A stretch of DNA of 30,499 bases from a virus, in the IMG/VR virus record IMGVR_UViG_3300030389_001651, positions 1-30,499 of that record; one strand, given 5' to 3'. The position numbers and the translations under genes were made by a program. Shown piece after piece: positions 7,311 to 13,697 of the stretch. A model generated the notes under the pieces. It had not been told where the DNA came from and did no database searches. It saw only the letters and a program-made list of their open reading frames with translations. Each line of letters begins with the position of its first letter. Within the stretch, counting starts at the first letter, position 1.

Positions 7311-7820
7311 TTAGCTGACTTCTACCTGCTCGTCCTCTTCATCACGAAGATACTCATACTCACCTATAGCAAATATTTTAGATACTTCTTCAAGATCTAA
7401 ATCGTGTTCAATATTGCTTGCTAAATATCCAAGTAAACCGTTCGAGTCAATATATTGGTCATCTTCCCAATCGTCATATCCTTTTTCGCTTACAGCTACC
7501 AGAGGCTGATCAATAAAAGTTTTTGCTATACTCTCAAGTGATTCAGAATACCAATCATCTTTAACTATATCTGACATACTGCCCTCATAAGTATTATAGT
7601 TGTATGTCCAACAAAACATTTCTTCAATCAAGTTAGATATGTACTCGGTATCCTTCCACCTAAAGCCAAGTCTACCTTCTTTTACATTTTCTTCTGTAAG
7701 ATAATTTTTGCTGTCGGTATATGCTACTTCGTGCCAATATCTACATTCCATTAAAGCATGTCCAATTGCAAACACTTTTCTTTTTATAATTTTTTCACGT
7801 ATTAATGATTTATTTTCCAT
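7311..7820 (-). CDS. Unknown acidic protein, 169 aa
   Basis: A mixed helical protein with a basic first 15 residues and a strongly acidic tail (DEEDEQVEVS). Aromatic residues are frequent (MECRYWHEVAYTDSKNYL; FCWTYNYNTYEG). No catalytic signature or transmembrane segment is visible. It lies between a zinc-ribbon-like gene and the HSFG-repeat gene on one strand and probably shares their transcript from the promoter near 8074-8104. An early or accessory role is a guess from position. Confidence 0.75.
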   Translation of the reverse strand: MENKSLIREKIIKRKVFAIGHALMECRYWHEVAYTDSKNYLTEENVKEGRLGFRWKDTEYISNLIEEMFCWTYNYNTYEGSMSDIVKDDWYSESLESIAKTFIDQPLVAVSEKGYDDWEDDQYIDSNGLLGYLASNIEHDLDLEEVSKIFAIGEYEYLRDEEDEQVEVS

Positions 7821-7822
7821 AT

Positions 7823-8044
7823 TTACTCCTCTTCTTTTTTTAATGTATTTAAATCGTATGTTTCATATTGATGTTCTGAAACTACACAAGCATTATCCCA
7901 ATCGTATGGACTGTCTATTTCATCAACAAATATATACTCGTTGCAGTCGTGACATTCAAAAATGTGAGTTGAACTATTTCCGTCAACCTGTTGAACATGA
8001 TAAACATTATCGTGTTCACATTTACTTTGTTTAATTTTACTCAT
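7823..8044 (-). CDS. Small zinc-ribbon-like protein, 73 aa
   Basis: Potential zinc ligands are C9 and H11 (SKCEHD) and a C-x2-C pair (FECHDCNEY, about 31-34); this fits a minimal zinc ribbon. The C-terminal half is acidic. The start has CTCCT on the plus strand, that is AGGAG, at the right spacing. It is the first gene after a promoter and heads a set of four minus-strand genes. Zinc-ribbon microproteins in phages often bind nucleic acid or host enzymes; nothing here fixes the target. Confidence 0.72.
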   Translation of the reverse strand: MSKIKQSKCEHDNVYHVQQVDGNSSTHIFECHDCNEYIFVDEIDSPYDWDNACVVSEHQYETYDLNTLKKEEE

Positions 8045-8073
8045 ATTTACTCCTTTAATTAATATGTGTATTT

Positions 8074-8104
8074 ATTATAACTTATGTTTACTACAATTTG
8101 TAAA
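8074..8104 (-). promoter_or_regulatory. Promoter for the 8044-6758 genes, with operator-like motif
   Basis: On the minus strand, TTTACA (8104-8099) is followed after 19 bases by a perfect TATAAT (8079-8074); TTACAA with an 18-base spacer is the alternative reading. The -35 is half of TACAATTTGTAAA (8092-8104), a pseudo-palindrome also found at 8714 and 19654. It lies just downstream of a terminator, so this gene set has its own promoter. Confidence 0.6.
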
Positions 8105-8114
8105 AAACATGTAT

Positions 8115-8140
8115 AAAAAAAGGGAGTTAGTACTCCCCTT
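8115..8140 (-). terminator. Rho-independent terminator after the 8596-8162 gene
   Basis: On the minus strand, a GGGAGT-ACTA-ACTCCC stem-loop (8137-8122) is followed by seven T (8121-8115). It starts about 22 bases past the stop at 8162 and directly precedes the next promoter. Confidence 0.88.
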
Positions 8141-8161
8141 ATTTGTTGTGTATGATCTTGA

Positions 8162-8596
8162 TTATGTTAAATCTACATACCAAGAACATATATCCCAACT
8201 AACTGAATCTTTTGGAACATTTATACATGCTCCGTCATACCAATCTAAATACCAATATTCAATCTCTTTAATTGTTTTACTTGAATCGGTATATATTCTA
8301 AATTCATCACTAGGGCCACCCCAAGATAATTGTAGTCTATAATATCCCTCGCGTTGGTCATCAAATGTATAAGGCTCTACATAATCCCAACTTAAAGCTG
8401 TTTGATTCACATAATCAAATAAATCCTCACAATAAAAAAACTTATTGTATTTATGTTTGCATTTAAATTGTTCTTGTTTATCTTCATTAATTAATAAAAG
8501 TTGATCAAAATATTTTTGAGCATCTTTGTATGTTTGTTCTTGTTCTGCAAACTTGTCAGCTACAAGGTCAATACATTTCTTCTCTTGTGTATTCAT
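8162..8596 (-). CDS. Unknown protein with an LSWGGPSDEFRI core, 144 aa
   Basis: The first 60 residues are helical and charged. The second half is rich in Tyr and Trp and contains YRLQLSWGGPSDEFRIYTD followed by IEYWYLDWYDGA. A similar 'GGP ... R/E ... DW' layout occurs in uncharacterised proteins of plasmids and phages, but I cannot name the family with confidence. It is transcribed alone, from a promoter at 8696-8726 to a terminator at 8115-8140. A dedicated promoter-terminator unit beside the divergent early promoter suggests an early accessory role; this is inference. Confidence 0.78.
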   Translation of the reverse strand: MNTQEKKCIDLVADKFAEQEQTYKDAQKYFDQLLLINEDKQEQFKCKHKYNKFFYCEDLFDYVNQTALSWDYVEPYTFDDQREGYYRLQLSWGGPSDEFRIYTDSSKTIKEIEYWYLDWYDGACINVPKDSVSWDICSWYVDLT

Positions 8597-8695
8597 ATTG
8601 TATTACTCCGTATTTATTAATATGTAATATGGCAAGAGTTGTTAACAAGTCTGATTTAAGATACCTCGTGAATTTTGTATCTACCATATAAGCAT

Positions 8696-8726
8696 ATTAT
8701 ACATGATATTGCTTACATTTTGTAAA
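8696..8726 (-). promoter_or_regulatory. Minus-strand promoter of the 144-aa gene, with operator-like motif
   Basis: TTTACA (8726-8721) and a perfect TATAAT (8701-8696) are separated by 19 bases, the same geometry as the promoter at 8074-8104. The -35 forms half of TACATTTTGTAAA (8714-8726). The leader to the ATG at 8596 is about 90 bases. Confidence 0.6.
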
Positions 8727-8823
8727 ATAATGTAATTTTATTTGAGTGTGTAAGAGACTGATAAAGAAGATGCTATTAATCCTCTAAAATAATCACATAT
8801 ATTTATATTAATAATATTATCTC

Positions 8824-8851
8824 TTTACAATTTGTCAGTTATCCGTATAAT
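8824..8851 (+). promoter_or_regulatory. Plus-strand promoter of the small-gene array
   Basis: TTTACA (8824-8829), a 16-base spacer and TATAAT (8846-8851) make one of the best sigma70-like promoters in the window. The -35 lies in TTTACA-ATT-TGTCA, a near-match to the operator-like motif seen at 8092, 8714 and 19654. It is the only clear promoter for the 6-kb plus-strand array and faces away from the promoter at 8696-8726. Confidence 0.72.
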
Positions 8852-8854
8852 AAT

Positions 8855-8967
8855 AGATGTGGCAATATTAATGAGTTCTGTAAATCCTGACTGCATTATT
8901 AATGTAGAAGTCGGTCTGAAATGAAACTTGAATAAGTGCTAGAGACCATCACAAGTGAGCCACATTT
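8855..8967 (+). ncRNA. Structured 5' leader RNA of the small-gene array (candidate)
   Basis: The expected transcript start (about 8858) coincides with one arm of a 9-bp helix: AGATGTGGC (8855-8863) pairs with GCCACATTT (8959-8967), with one G-U. Inside, TTAATG can pair with CATTA, and GGTCT pairs with AGACC around a small ACTT-GAAT-AAGT hairpin. That makes a closed multi-branch fold. The 3' arm ends four bases before AGAGGTAAT, the ribosome site of the first gene, so folding could control its access. I do not match it to a known riboswitch or ribozyme. The remaining bases between 8727 and 8823 hold nothing further I can name. Confidence 0.45.
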
Positions 8968-8985
8968 TAATAGAGGTAATAAATT

Positions 8986-9186
8986 ATGAAAAATGAAATA
9001 AATGATATTTTTCTTATTGAAGAAAAAGATTTTAATAAATTTGTCGTAGCCGTTTCTGGCTCATCTGACTGTTTTCGCAATTGGAATGATGATGTTCGCA
9101 AGGGCGAACTAGATACACCTATTCCTAACGGAAAATATGTCGCTGTTCAATTACAAGATTTTATTACTATAAATAACGAGGATTAA
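8986..9186 (+). CDS. First gene of the array, unknown, 66 aa
   Basis: The start has AGAGGT nine bases upstream, right after the leader RNA. The sequence is mixed alpha/beta with a hydrophobic strand (KFVVAVSGSS) and a PIPNGKYVAVQL segment; the last residues are NNED. No family recognised. As the first gene after the promoter it is probably expressed early and strongly. Confidence 0.72.
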   Translation: MKNEINDIFLIEEKDFNKFVVAVSGSSDCFRNWNDDVRKGELDTPIPNGKYVAVQLQDFITINNED

Positions 9187-9189
9187 AAT

Positions 9190-9429
9190 ATGAATAAAAC
9201 AGAAATAATAGAAGTATCCATATTTGATTATGGTAGTGGTGGTATTTTCTTTTATAAAATAGAAATAGAAGAAAATGCTGATATTGAAGAAACAGTATTT
9301 AATTTAATGGAACTAAAAAACCATAAACAAAATAATTGTTATTGGTCAACTATGTGCATGAACGATATTGTAAATGAAACACATACGACAATTACACATC
9401 AAGAATTAAAAGCTATTGAGGATAAGTAA
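9190..9429 (+). CDS. Unknown acidic protein, 79 aa
   Basis: Starts three bases after the preceding stop, with GAGGAT as ribosome site inside the last two codons of the upstream gene. It contains a beta-like N-terminus (EIIEVSIFDYGSGGIFFYKI), an acidic helix, and a Cys/Trp segment (NNCYWSTMCMND). No family recognised. Confidence 0.7.
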   Translation: MNKTEIIEVSIFDYGSGGIFFYKIEIEENADIEETVFNLMELKNHKQNNCYWSTMCMNDIVNETHTTITHQELKAIEDK

Positions 9430-9674
9430 TGAGTAAAGATAATATTACAGTAGCAACAGCATTATTAAATATTGAAAATGCTTTGATGTCTTATGCTGAA
9501 GATAATATTTCTAGCGATAAAAAAGCACAAAAAGATTTAGATAAATCTTGGAATAAAATAATAAATTATATTGCCAAAGAAGGCGAATACAACGAGAAAG
9601 CCAAAGACATACTTTGGGAATACATATCAGATAAAGATATACCAGAAATAGAAGAGAGGTTATCTAATGTCTAA
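9429..9674 (+). CDS. Unknown helical protein, 81 aa
   Basis: Its ATG overlaps the upstream stop by one base (TAATG). The protein looks all-helical, with alternating Lys and Asp/Glu (ISSDKKAQKDLDKSWNKI) and an acidic end (IPEIEERLSNV). AGAGAGG, the ribosome site of the next gene, is contained in its last codons. No family recognised. Confidence 0.7.
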   Translation: MSKDNITVATALLNIENALMSYAEDNISSDKKAQKDLDKSWNKIINYIAKEGEYNEKAKDILWEYISDKDIPEIEERLSNV

Positions 9675-9831
9675 ATGGTTATGTAATGAATGTTTATCTG
9701 ATGATATTAAAATTAATAAAGATAAACAAAAAGAAATGAGTTGCTTTTGTAATAAATGTAAAGAGGAAAACTATATTGTATCTTCTTGGTGGATTAGTAG
9801 AAATAAAAAGGGAGTAAATACTAATGTCTGA
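9667..9831 (+). CDS. Zinc-ribbon microprotein, 54 aa
   Basis: Two C-x2-C pairs, CNEC (6-9) and CNKC (28-31), separated by a Lys/Asp-rich segment, make a clear zinc-ribbon pattern. A Trp-rich tail follows (SSWWISRNKK). It overlaps the preceding gene by eight bases and the next by eight, with AGAGAGG upstream of its ATG. It may bind nucleic acid or a host enzyme; this is inferred from the fold only. Confidence 0.68.
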   Translation: MSKWLCNECLSDDIKINKDKQKEMSCFCNKCKEENYIVSSWWISRNKKGVNTNV

Positions 9832-10024
9832 TCCAACTCACATAAGCAAACATATTGACAATTACTTCATAAATTTCTTTTTATCCAGAAACAAAAAACA
9901 TTTTTTTAATTTCTTAAAAGATAAATATAAAGCTAAAACTTTAAATGACATACATATAAAAATGCTTAGCGAATTAGAACAAAAGATTTACTTTAAAATT
10001 ATAAACAAAAAAAGAGGTAATTAA
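9824..10024 (+). CDS. Unknown basic helical protein, 66 aa
   Basis: Unlike most of the array, this protein is basic (NKKHFFNFLKDKYKAK; NKKRGN), with an aromatic N-terminal segment (DNYFINFFLS). The last codons coincide with the first copy of a 21-bp repeat that recurs at 10148-10168. Ribosome site GGGAG is ten bases before the ATG. Confidence 0.65.
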   Translation: MSDPTHISKHIDNYFINFFLSRNKKHFFNFLKDKYKAKTLNDIHIKMLSELEQKIYFKIINKKRGN

Positions 10025-10168
10025 CTATTATAATGCGAGGGTTGATAGGGAAATTAGCAGTTAATGAACTATCCAAAGTTAATCCAACTGCCCATTATAA
10101 TTATAGTGCTAGGTATCACTAACGAAAAACTGCCTAACATTAATAGCAAAAAAGAGGTAATTAACTAT
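10008..10168 (+). repeat. 140-bp insert-like block flanked by a 21-bp direct repeat
   Basis: The same 21 bases (six A, then GAGGTAATTAACTAT) occur at 10008-10028 and 10148-10168. Each copy carries the ribosome site of a gene, but only the second is followed directly by an ATG at good spacing. The DNA between has the 9-bp inverted repeat ATTATAATG (10027-10035) / CATTATAAT (10093-10101) and an inner GATAG (10044-10048) / CTATC (10069-10073) pair. A 29-codon frame at 10033-10122 is poorly placed behind its GAGG (15 bases). It looks like a short structured insertion or a decayed gene. Confidence 0.6.
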
Positions 10169-10325
10169 GGCAATACATATAGAAGAACAAGAAAAACTAA
10201 CTATGGACGAACTGTGCGACAGACTTGATAACGAGTTTGATGATGTAGATATGCACATAAAAGAATGTGCTACTAAAGGTTGTGTAGCAGTTGTTTACTT
10301 TTATGAAGATAAGGTTGAGGACTAA
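10167..10325 (+). CDS. Unknown acidic protein, 52 aa
   Basis: AGAGGTAATTAACT stands directly before the ATG. The N-terminus is an acidic helix (IEEQEKLTMDELCDRLDNEF); the C-terminus is a short strand pair (GCVAVVYFYEDKVED). Three cysteines are present but not in a zinc-ribbon spacing. No family recognised. The final E-D codons carry the GAGGA ribosome site for the next gene. Confidence 0.66.
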   Translation: MAIHIEEQEKLTMDELCDRLDNEFDDVDMHIKECATKGCVAVVYFYEDKVED

Positions 10326-10327
10326 CT

Positions 10328-10576
10328 ATGGCAAGTAAATATGTAGATCACTATACAGAAAAAGATAACGAGGGAAACATAACTTTTACCGATAAAGAAC
10401 TAACTCTTACTTCAGAAGCATTTATTTCACTAACAGATGATCTAGAGGAACTTATAGATAAGTATGCAAATGTTGAGGACTGGATAGAAAACGATAAATA
10501 TTATCATACCACTAATGAAATAAGACAAGATTTAATGATTTTAATTCACGATATTATTAATAACAAAGAGGAATAA
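10328..10576 (+). CDS. Unknown acidic protein, 82 aa
   Basis: Starts two bases after the upstream TAA, behind GAGGACTAACT. A short beta region (YTEKDNEGNITFTDKELTL) precedes an acidic helical part (LTDDLEELIDKYANVEDWIE). No family recognised. Confidence 0.68.
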   Translation: MASKYVDHYTEKDNEGNITFTDKELTLTSEAFISLTDDLEELIDKYANVEDWIENDKYYHTTNEIRQDLMILIHDIINNKEE

Positions 10577-10578
10577 CT

Positions 10579-10794
10579 ATGAAAAAACCAATATTAAATG
10601 CAGAAACTTGGGTCGGTATGTATGCAGAACTATCAAATTACATTTTAGAGTATTCATCTTTAGACCCTATATGGAAAACCGATAGTGAGGGTAATGAAAT
10701 ACCAGAAAGAACAGAAGAAAAACAAGATCAATTTATAGATATTGTTGATACCGTTGAAACTATTATGCATAAGTATTTAAAAAAAGAGGACTAA
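10579..10794 (+). CDS. Unknown acidic protein, 71 aa
   Basis: Uses the same GAGGA-stop-ATG junction as its neighbours. Helical N-terminus (ETWVGMYAELSNYILEY), central DSEGNEIPERTEEK turn, acidic helical end (DTVETIMHKYLKKED). No family recognised. Confidence 0.68.
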   Translation: MKKPILNAETWVGMYAELSNYILEYSSLDPIWKTDSEGNEIPERTEEKQDQFIDIVDTVETIMHKYLKKED

Positions 10795-10796
10795 TT

Positions 10797-10982
10797 ATGA
10801 AAAATAAAGGATATTTATTAGTTTGGTGTGAAGATTCAGAGGACTGGAATGGTAAACAAACTGACCATTATGAACATTACCATACAAAAAATGATGTAAA
10901 TAAAGCATACAAAAGATTACTTGATATGGACAATATTTATTCAGCTTCAGTATGCTCAATTATAGATTCAACAGATTATTAG
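10797..10982 (+). CDS. Unknown Tyr/His-rich protein, 61 aa
   Basis: The N-terminus YLLVWCEDSEDWNG is a strand followed by an acidic turn; then DHYEHYHTKNDVNKAYKRLLDM, and a second strand (SASVCSIIDS). The arrangement strand-loop-helix-strand would suit a small ferredoxin-like unit, but no family is recognised. Junction GAGGACTAATT precedes the ATG. Confidence 0.67.
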   Translation: MKNKGYLLVWCEDSEDWNGKQTDHYEHYHTKNDVNKAYKRLLDMDNIYSASVCSIIDSTDY

Positions 10983-10993
10983 GAGGACTGATT

Positions 10994-11191
10994 ATGGCTC
11001 ATATACACATAATAGAAGATAAAAACGGAGATATGATTGATTGCAAGATCTATTGTTCTGATAGATGTCATATTTGGGATAATGATGATTATCAAGGGTG
11101 GAATGGTTGTCATGAAATATCTTTTAGTCAGCCATGCGATAGGGAAGGTTGTAGCAATACTATTAAAGGTATTGAGGATTTTGAGGATTAA
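10994..11191 (+). CDS. Cys-rich, possibly zinc-binding protein, 65 aa
   Basis: I chose the ATG at 10994 because it has AGGAGGA seven bases upstream; an in-frame start at 10952 would overlap the previous gene and has no ribosome site. Six cysteines (CKIYCSDRC, then GC, CDREGC) and several histidines make metal binding plausible. The start IHIIEDKNGD is strand-like. No family recognised. Confidence 0.68.
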   Translation: MAHIHIIEDKNGDMIDCKIYCSDRCHIWDNDDYQGWNGCHEISFSQPCDREGCSNTIKGIEDFED

Positions 11192-11193
11192 TT

Positions 11194-11370
11194 ATGGATT
11201 TACCATTAACTAGCGATGAAACAGATGTAGTTCAATACGCTTTATTATTTCTTAAAAAGAACTTTGCCAAAATTGAAAAAGGCAACGAACTTAATGATAG
11301 AGATATTAAAGATATAGATTCTGTTTTAAATTTTATTAAATCAACAAATGGCTATGAGCCAAAAATATAA
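11194..11370 (+). CDS. Unknown helical protein, 58 aa
   Basis: Starts behind GAGGATTAATT, the ribosome site lying in the last codons of the preceding gene. It has two predicted helices (DVVQYALLFLKKNFAKIEKG and IKDIDSVLNFIKS) around an ELNDRD turn. No family recognised. Confidence 0.66.
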   Translation: MDLPLTSDETDVVQYALLFLKKNFAKIEKGNELNDRDIKDIDSVLNFIKSTNGYEPKI

Positions 11371-11382
11371 GGAGCAAGACTA

Positions 11383-11583
11383 ATGAAATATACAGTTAAA
11401 TTTGGTATGGCTAGAGCATATTACACCCCAGAATTACATGAAAACACTAGGTCAAAAACTTTTACCAATAGAAAAAAAGCAGAAAGTTATTGGGATAGAC
11501 TAGATAAATTTACTTTTAAAGACCCAGTTTTCTCTGAGTTTCATTTAATAGCTTGGAAAGATTGGATTGAGGAGCAAGACTAA
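11383..11583 (+). CDS. Unknown basic/aromatic protein, 66 aa
   Basis: Preceded by GGAGCAAGACTA and the ATG, a 15-base junction repeated exactly at the next gene. N-terminal strand (YTVKFGMARAYY), then a basic TFTNRKKAESYWDRLD helix and a Trp-rich end (IAWKDWIEEQD). No family recognised. Confidence 0.68.
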   Translation: MKYTVKFGMARAYYTPELHENTRSKTFTNRKKAESYWDRLDKFTFKDPVFSEFHLIAWKDWIEEQD

Positions 11584-11897
11584 TGGAAGACATATACAAA
11601 CAAGTTACTTGGAATTGGGATAAAGACTTACTTAATTACCGTATCACTATAAATTGGTTGCGAGATATGGAACATGAGAATAGATGTAGGAATGATCTAC
11701 CATATGATAAAAGAGCAAGATATCTACAAGACTTACTTTTACAAAAAATAGAATATGGTTTACAAAGTATAGATGATTGTATTGATATTTTATATACAGA
11801 TGATTTTAGCGATCTAATACCAAAAAACTTTGAAGATTATGAGTATGAAGATTGTATAAAGTTTATTAATAATTTTATTAAAAAGGAGAGAGAATGA
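11583..11897 (+). CDS. Unknown helical protein, 104 aa
   Basis: The ATG overlaps the preceding stop by one base (TAATG), behind a second copy of GGAGCAAGACTA. Predicted all-helical, with WLRDMEHENRCRNDLPYDK and an acidic C-terminal half (DDFSDLIPKNFEDYEYED). One of the longer array proteins; no family recognised. Confidence 0.72.
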   Translation: MEDIYKQVTWNWDKDLLNYRITINWLRDMEHENRCRNDLPYDKRARYLQDLLLQKIEYGLQSIDDCIDILYTDDFSDLIPKNFEDYEYEDCIKFINNFIKKERE

Positions 11898-12070
11898 ACA
11901 TAGCTAAACCAAGTAAAGACTGTGAAAAGGATTATAAAGAACTACAACACGCATTATATAGAGATGATGTTGCAGATAAAAATACTTGGAAAGATATTTG
12001 TAATATGTTGGGTGTTCCAACAAATGCAGATCAAATATATTTCAACGCAAAAGATATTACTTATGGATAA
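11894..12070 (+). CDS. Unknown protein, 58 aa
   Basis: GGAGAGAGA precedes an ATG that overlaps the upstream TGA by four bases. Mixed charge (KPSKDCEKDYKELQHAL; DVADKNTWKDICNMLG). The next gene is preceded by an almost identical junction (GGAAAGAGA-ATGAAC). No family recognised. Confidence 0.66.
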   Translation: MNIAKPSKDCEKDYKELQHALYRDDVADKNTWKDICNMLGVPTNADQIYFNAKDITYG

Positions 12071-12082
12071 CAAGGAAAGAGA

Positions 12083-12388
12083 ATGAACAAATTATTTAGA
12101 ACTACCGTTGATACTTTACCTATACAAACTAAAGTACAAGTTGTTGAATATTTTGATGGTATAGGTGGTATCTCTTTTAACAAGTACAAAGAAGCAATAC
12201 AAGACAAACTAAATTGTCATACTAAAAAAGAATTTAATACTTATTTAGAAAACTATGATCATTACGATATGTTTATCTTCGAAGAGATAGCTGATTTTTA
12301 TAATCTTGAAGCAGAATTTATTGATACTAGGCCTAGCAAAGGCGAGGGATATTTTATTTTATTTAAAAGGAGTAAGATTAATGACTAA
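12083..12388 (+). CDS. Unknown protein, 101 aa
   Basis: Starts behind GGAAAGAGA. It has a KVQVVEYFDGIGGISFNKYK segment, a helical middle (HTKKEFNTYLENYDHYDMF) and a strand-like end (GEGYFILFKRSK). No catalytic motif is visible. It ends overlapping the next gene by eight bases. Confidence 0.72.
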   Translation: MNKLFRTTVDTLPIQTKVQVVEYFDGIGGISFNKYKEAIQDKLNCHTKKEFNTYLENYDHYDMFIFEEIADFYNLEAEFIDTRPSKGEGYFILFKRSKIND

Positions 12389-12479
12389 ACCTGTATATCC
12401 GAATCCAATACCGAAACACTTACAACACTTGCCAGAATGGAAGTTAAGGTGTTTATTTTATTTATTCAGATCACGATAG
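12381..12479 (+). CDS. Pro-rich basic microprotein, 32 aa
   Basis: Thirty-two codons behind AAGGAG, overlapping the preceding stop by eight bases. Composition differs from the acidic array: VYPNPIPKHLQHLPEWK followed by LRCLFYLFRSR. The tail could be a short amphipathic or membrane-associated helix. No family recognised. Confidence 0.5.
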   Translation: MTKPVYPNPIPKHLQHLPEWKLRCLFYLFRSR

Positions 12480-12488
12480 GAGGTAAAG

Positions 12489-12668
12489 ATGACAATTAAA
12501 GTAAGAGAAACTTGGACTGAGATAGTAGAAAGAGAAAGAATTATTGAAGTAAATAGTCTAGAAGATGCTATGGATATGGAATTAGAACTTGGGGAGGGTG
12601 ATGAAATATCAACAGAAATTGATACTAATTCTATTAACTACGAAATTATTGAGGAGGTGTCTGAATGA
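12489..12668 (+). CDS. Very acidic microprotein, 59 aa (net charge about -15)
   Basis: Nineteen Asp/Glu against four Lys/Arg. A beta-like start (IKVRETWTEIVERERIIEV) leads into NSLEDAMDMELELGEGDE. That is the strand-strand-helix plan of a common class of small phage proteins in which the helix begins with A/S-x-x-E-x-A. The next gene and the one at 14390 share this plan. Strong AGGAGGT nearby. Charge mimicry of DNA is conceivable but untested. Confidence 0.68.
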   Translation: MTIKVRETWTEIVERERIIEVNSLEDAMDMELELGEGDEISTEIDTNSINYEIIEEVSE

Positions 12669-12883
12669 AAACTTATAAAATTACAAGAATAGAAACTGTT
12701 TGTATTGAGATTGAAGCAGAAGATGATGCAGAAATGAGGGAATTATATAGTAATGGAACTGTTGATGACCATTGTTCTGATAATCTGTGGAATGACTCTG
12801 ACTTAAATTATAGACAATATGTTTATGAGGTTGATGAAAATGTAGTAGACATATGGAAAGAGGAGGAGGTGTCTGATGAGTAG
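12665..12883 (+). CDS. Very acidic microprotein, 72 aa (net charge about -16)
   Basis: GAGGAGGTGTCTGA runs up to the ATG. The N-terminus (YKITRIETVCIEIEAEDDAE) has the same strand-helix plan as the preceding gene, suggesting they are distant paralogues. It has 22 acidic and 6 basic residues. The end KEEEVSDE carries the next ribosome site. No function assigned. Confidence 0.7.
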   Translation: MKTYKITRIETVCIEIEAEDDAEMRELYSNGTVDDHCSDNLWNDSDLNYRQYVYEVDENVVDIWKEEEVSDE

Positions 12884-13067
12884 AGATATAACAGATATTA
12901 TTGACGATGATTGCAGAGAGCAATTAGGTCATTCAAATTGGGTAATTATTAGCACACTATCTGACCAGGAAAAAGTAGGAATAGAAACACAAGGTATTTT
13001 GAAAACCTATCAAGGTGTTGATGTTCTGTTTTATTGGGATGATCGTGAGGAGGATTGGGATGAGTAA
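12876..13067 (+). CDS. GHxNW-family protein, copy 1, 63 aa
   Basis: Contains DITDIIDDDCREQLGHSNW near the start, which matches DITKVIDNYCLKKYGHTNW in the gene at 13690 at 10 of 19 positions. Both then have a polar middle and a short strand (VLFYWDD / IIFYFKE). These are clear tandem-array paralogues of a family I cannot name. Acidic C-terminus (DDREEDWDE) overlaps the next start. Ribosome site GAGGAGGTG. Confidence 0.72.
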   Translation: MSRDITDIIDDDCREQLGHSNWVIISTLSDQEKVGIETQGILKTYQGVDVLFYWDDREEDWDE

Positions 13068-13251
13068 TGTATTTAAAATAAAACCGAGTGAAGCTAGACA
13101 TTTTATGTATAACAATAAAGAGTTTGAAATACGCATAACAGATGAGGGAGATAAACTTGAAATATGGGAGGTTGAATTCGATTCAGCTGGTAAATGTATT
13201 GGTTTTAAAGATATAGTTGCTGAATTTTATTTAGAGGTGAATGATGATTAA
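13060..13251 (+). CDS. Unknown acidic beta-rich protein, 63 aa
   Basis: I start at 13060, where GAGGAGGATTGGG precedes ATG; an in-frame start at 13015 lies within the previous gene. Alternating strands (FEIRITDEGDKLEIWEVEF) suggest a small beta-sheet protein. It overlaps its neighbours at both ends. No family recognised. Confidence 0.68.
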   Translation: MSNVFKIKPSEARHFMYNNKEFEIRITDEGDKLEIWEVEFDSAGKCIGFKDIVAEFYLEVNDD

Positions 13252-13420
13252 AACATTATATGAAGAACAAGCAGTAAATTCTTATCCAGATGGATGGACT
13301 TGTATTGAGTGTGGTAAGGAGTTTTCTGAAAGAACAGTAGATGTTGAAGACTATTATGTTAATTATACTGATGAGGGAACTATTTGTTTAACTTGCCAGA
13401 AAAAAAATGAAAAGTTTTAA
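13241..13420 (+). CDS. Zinc-ribbon microprotein, 59 aa
   Basis: C-x2-C pairs CIEC (21-24) and CLTC (49-52) flank an acidic middle, the classic zinc-ribbon layout. The start is ATGATG, overlapping the upstream TAA; either ATG may be used. Probably a nucleic-acid- or protein-binding ribbon; partner unknown. Confidence 0.68.
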   Translation: MMIKTLYEEQAVNSYPDGWTCIECGKEFSERTVDVEDYYVNYTDEGTICLTCQKKNEKF

Positions 13421-13697
13421 AGATTATCAACCTACGCTAGAGTGTGATACTTGTGGCTATACACTATTTGGTGATATGCCACAAATAGTTATGACTTGTG
13501 ATGATTGCATACAGGAAAAAGAAATGTTTGAAAACATGAACACTAAAGAACGATTAGAAGAAGTGGTTATGTGGATTATAAAAGATTTATGGGATGAATT
13601 AACTCAAAGCAGTAAGACAAGAGTTATAAGACAATTAAAATTTATGGGCTATCCCGTTGAAGATTTAGAGGAGATCAAAGGAGAAGGTAATGGATGA
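13407..13697 (+). CDS. Zinc-ribbon plus helical protein, 96 aa
   Basis: Residues 13-34 hold CDTC and CDDC pairs (ECDTCGYTLFGDMPQ; TCDDC). A helical part follows (TKERLEEVVMWIIKDLWDEL) and a tail with LKFMGYPVEDLEEI. The ribbon resembles that of the previous gene in spacing. It overlaps both neighbours, so coupling is likely. No named family. Confidence 0.7.
   Translation: MKSFKDYQPTLECDTCGYTLFGDMPQIVMTCDDCIQEKEMFENMNTKERLEEVVMWIIKDLWDELTQSSKTRVIRQLKFMGYPVEDLEEIKGEGNG

Noticed and set aside
8900-8960. Hammerhead-like core (CTGAAATGAAAC) in the array leader
   Set aside because: The invariant CUGAUGA and GAAA are not both present with stems between; only chance similarity.
10027-10101. Possible tRNA, because of a 9-bp inverted repeat about 75 bp long
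   Set aside because: No anticodon arm in the right place, no T-loop GTTCRA-type sequence and no proper acceptor end.
10033-10122. 29-codon frame between the 21-bp repeats as a gene
   Set aside because: GAGG is 15 bases before the ATG, too far, and the ATG lies in an inverted-repeat arm.
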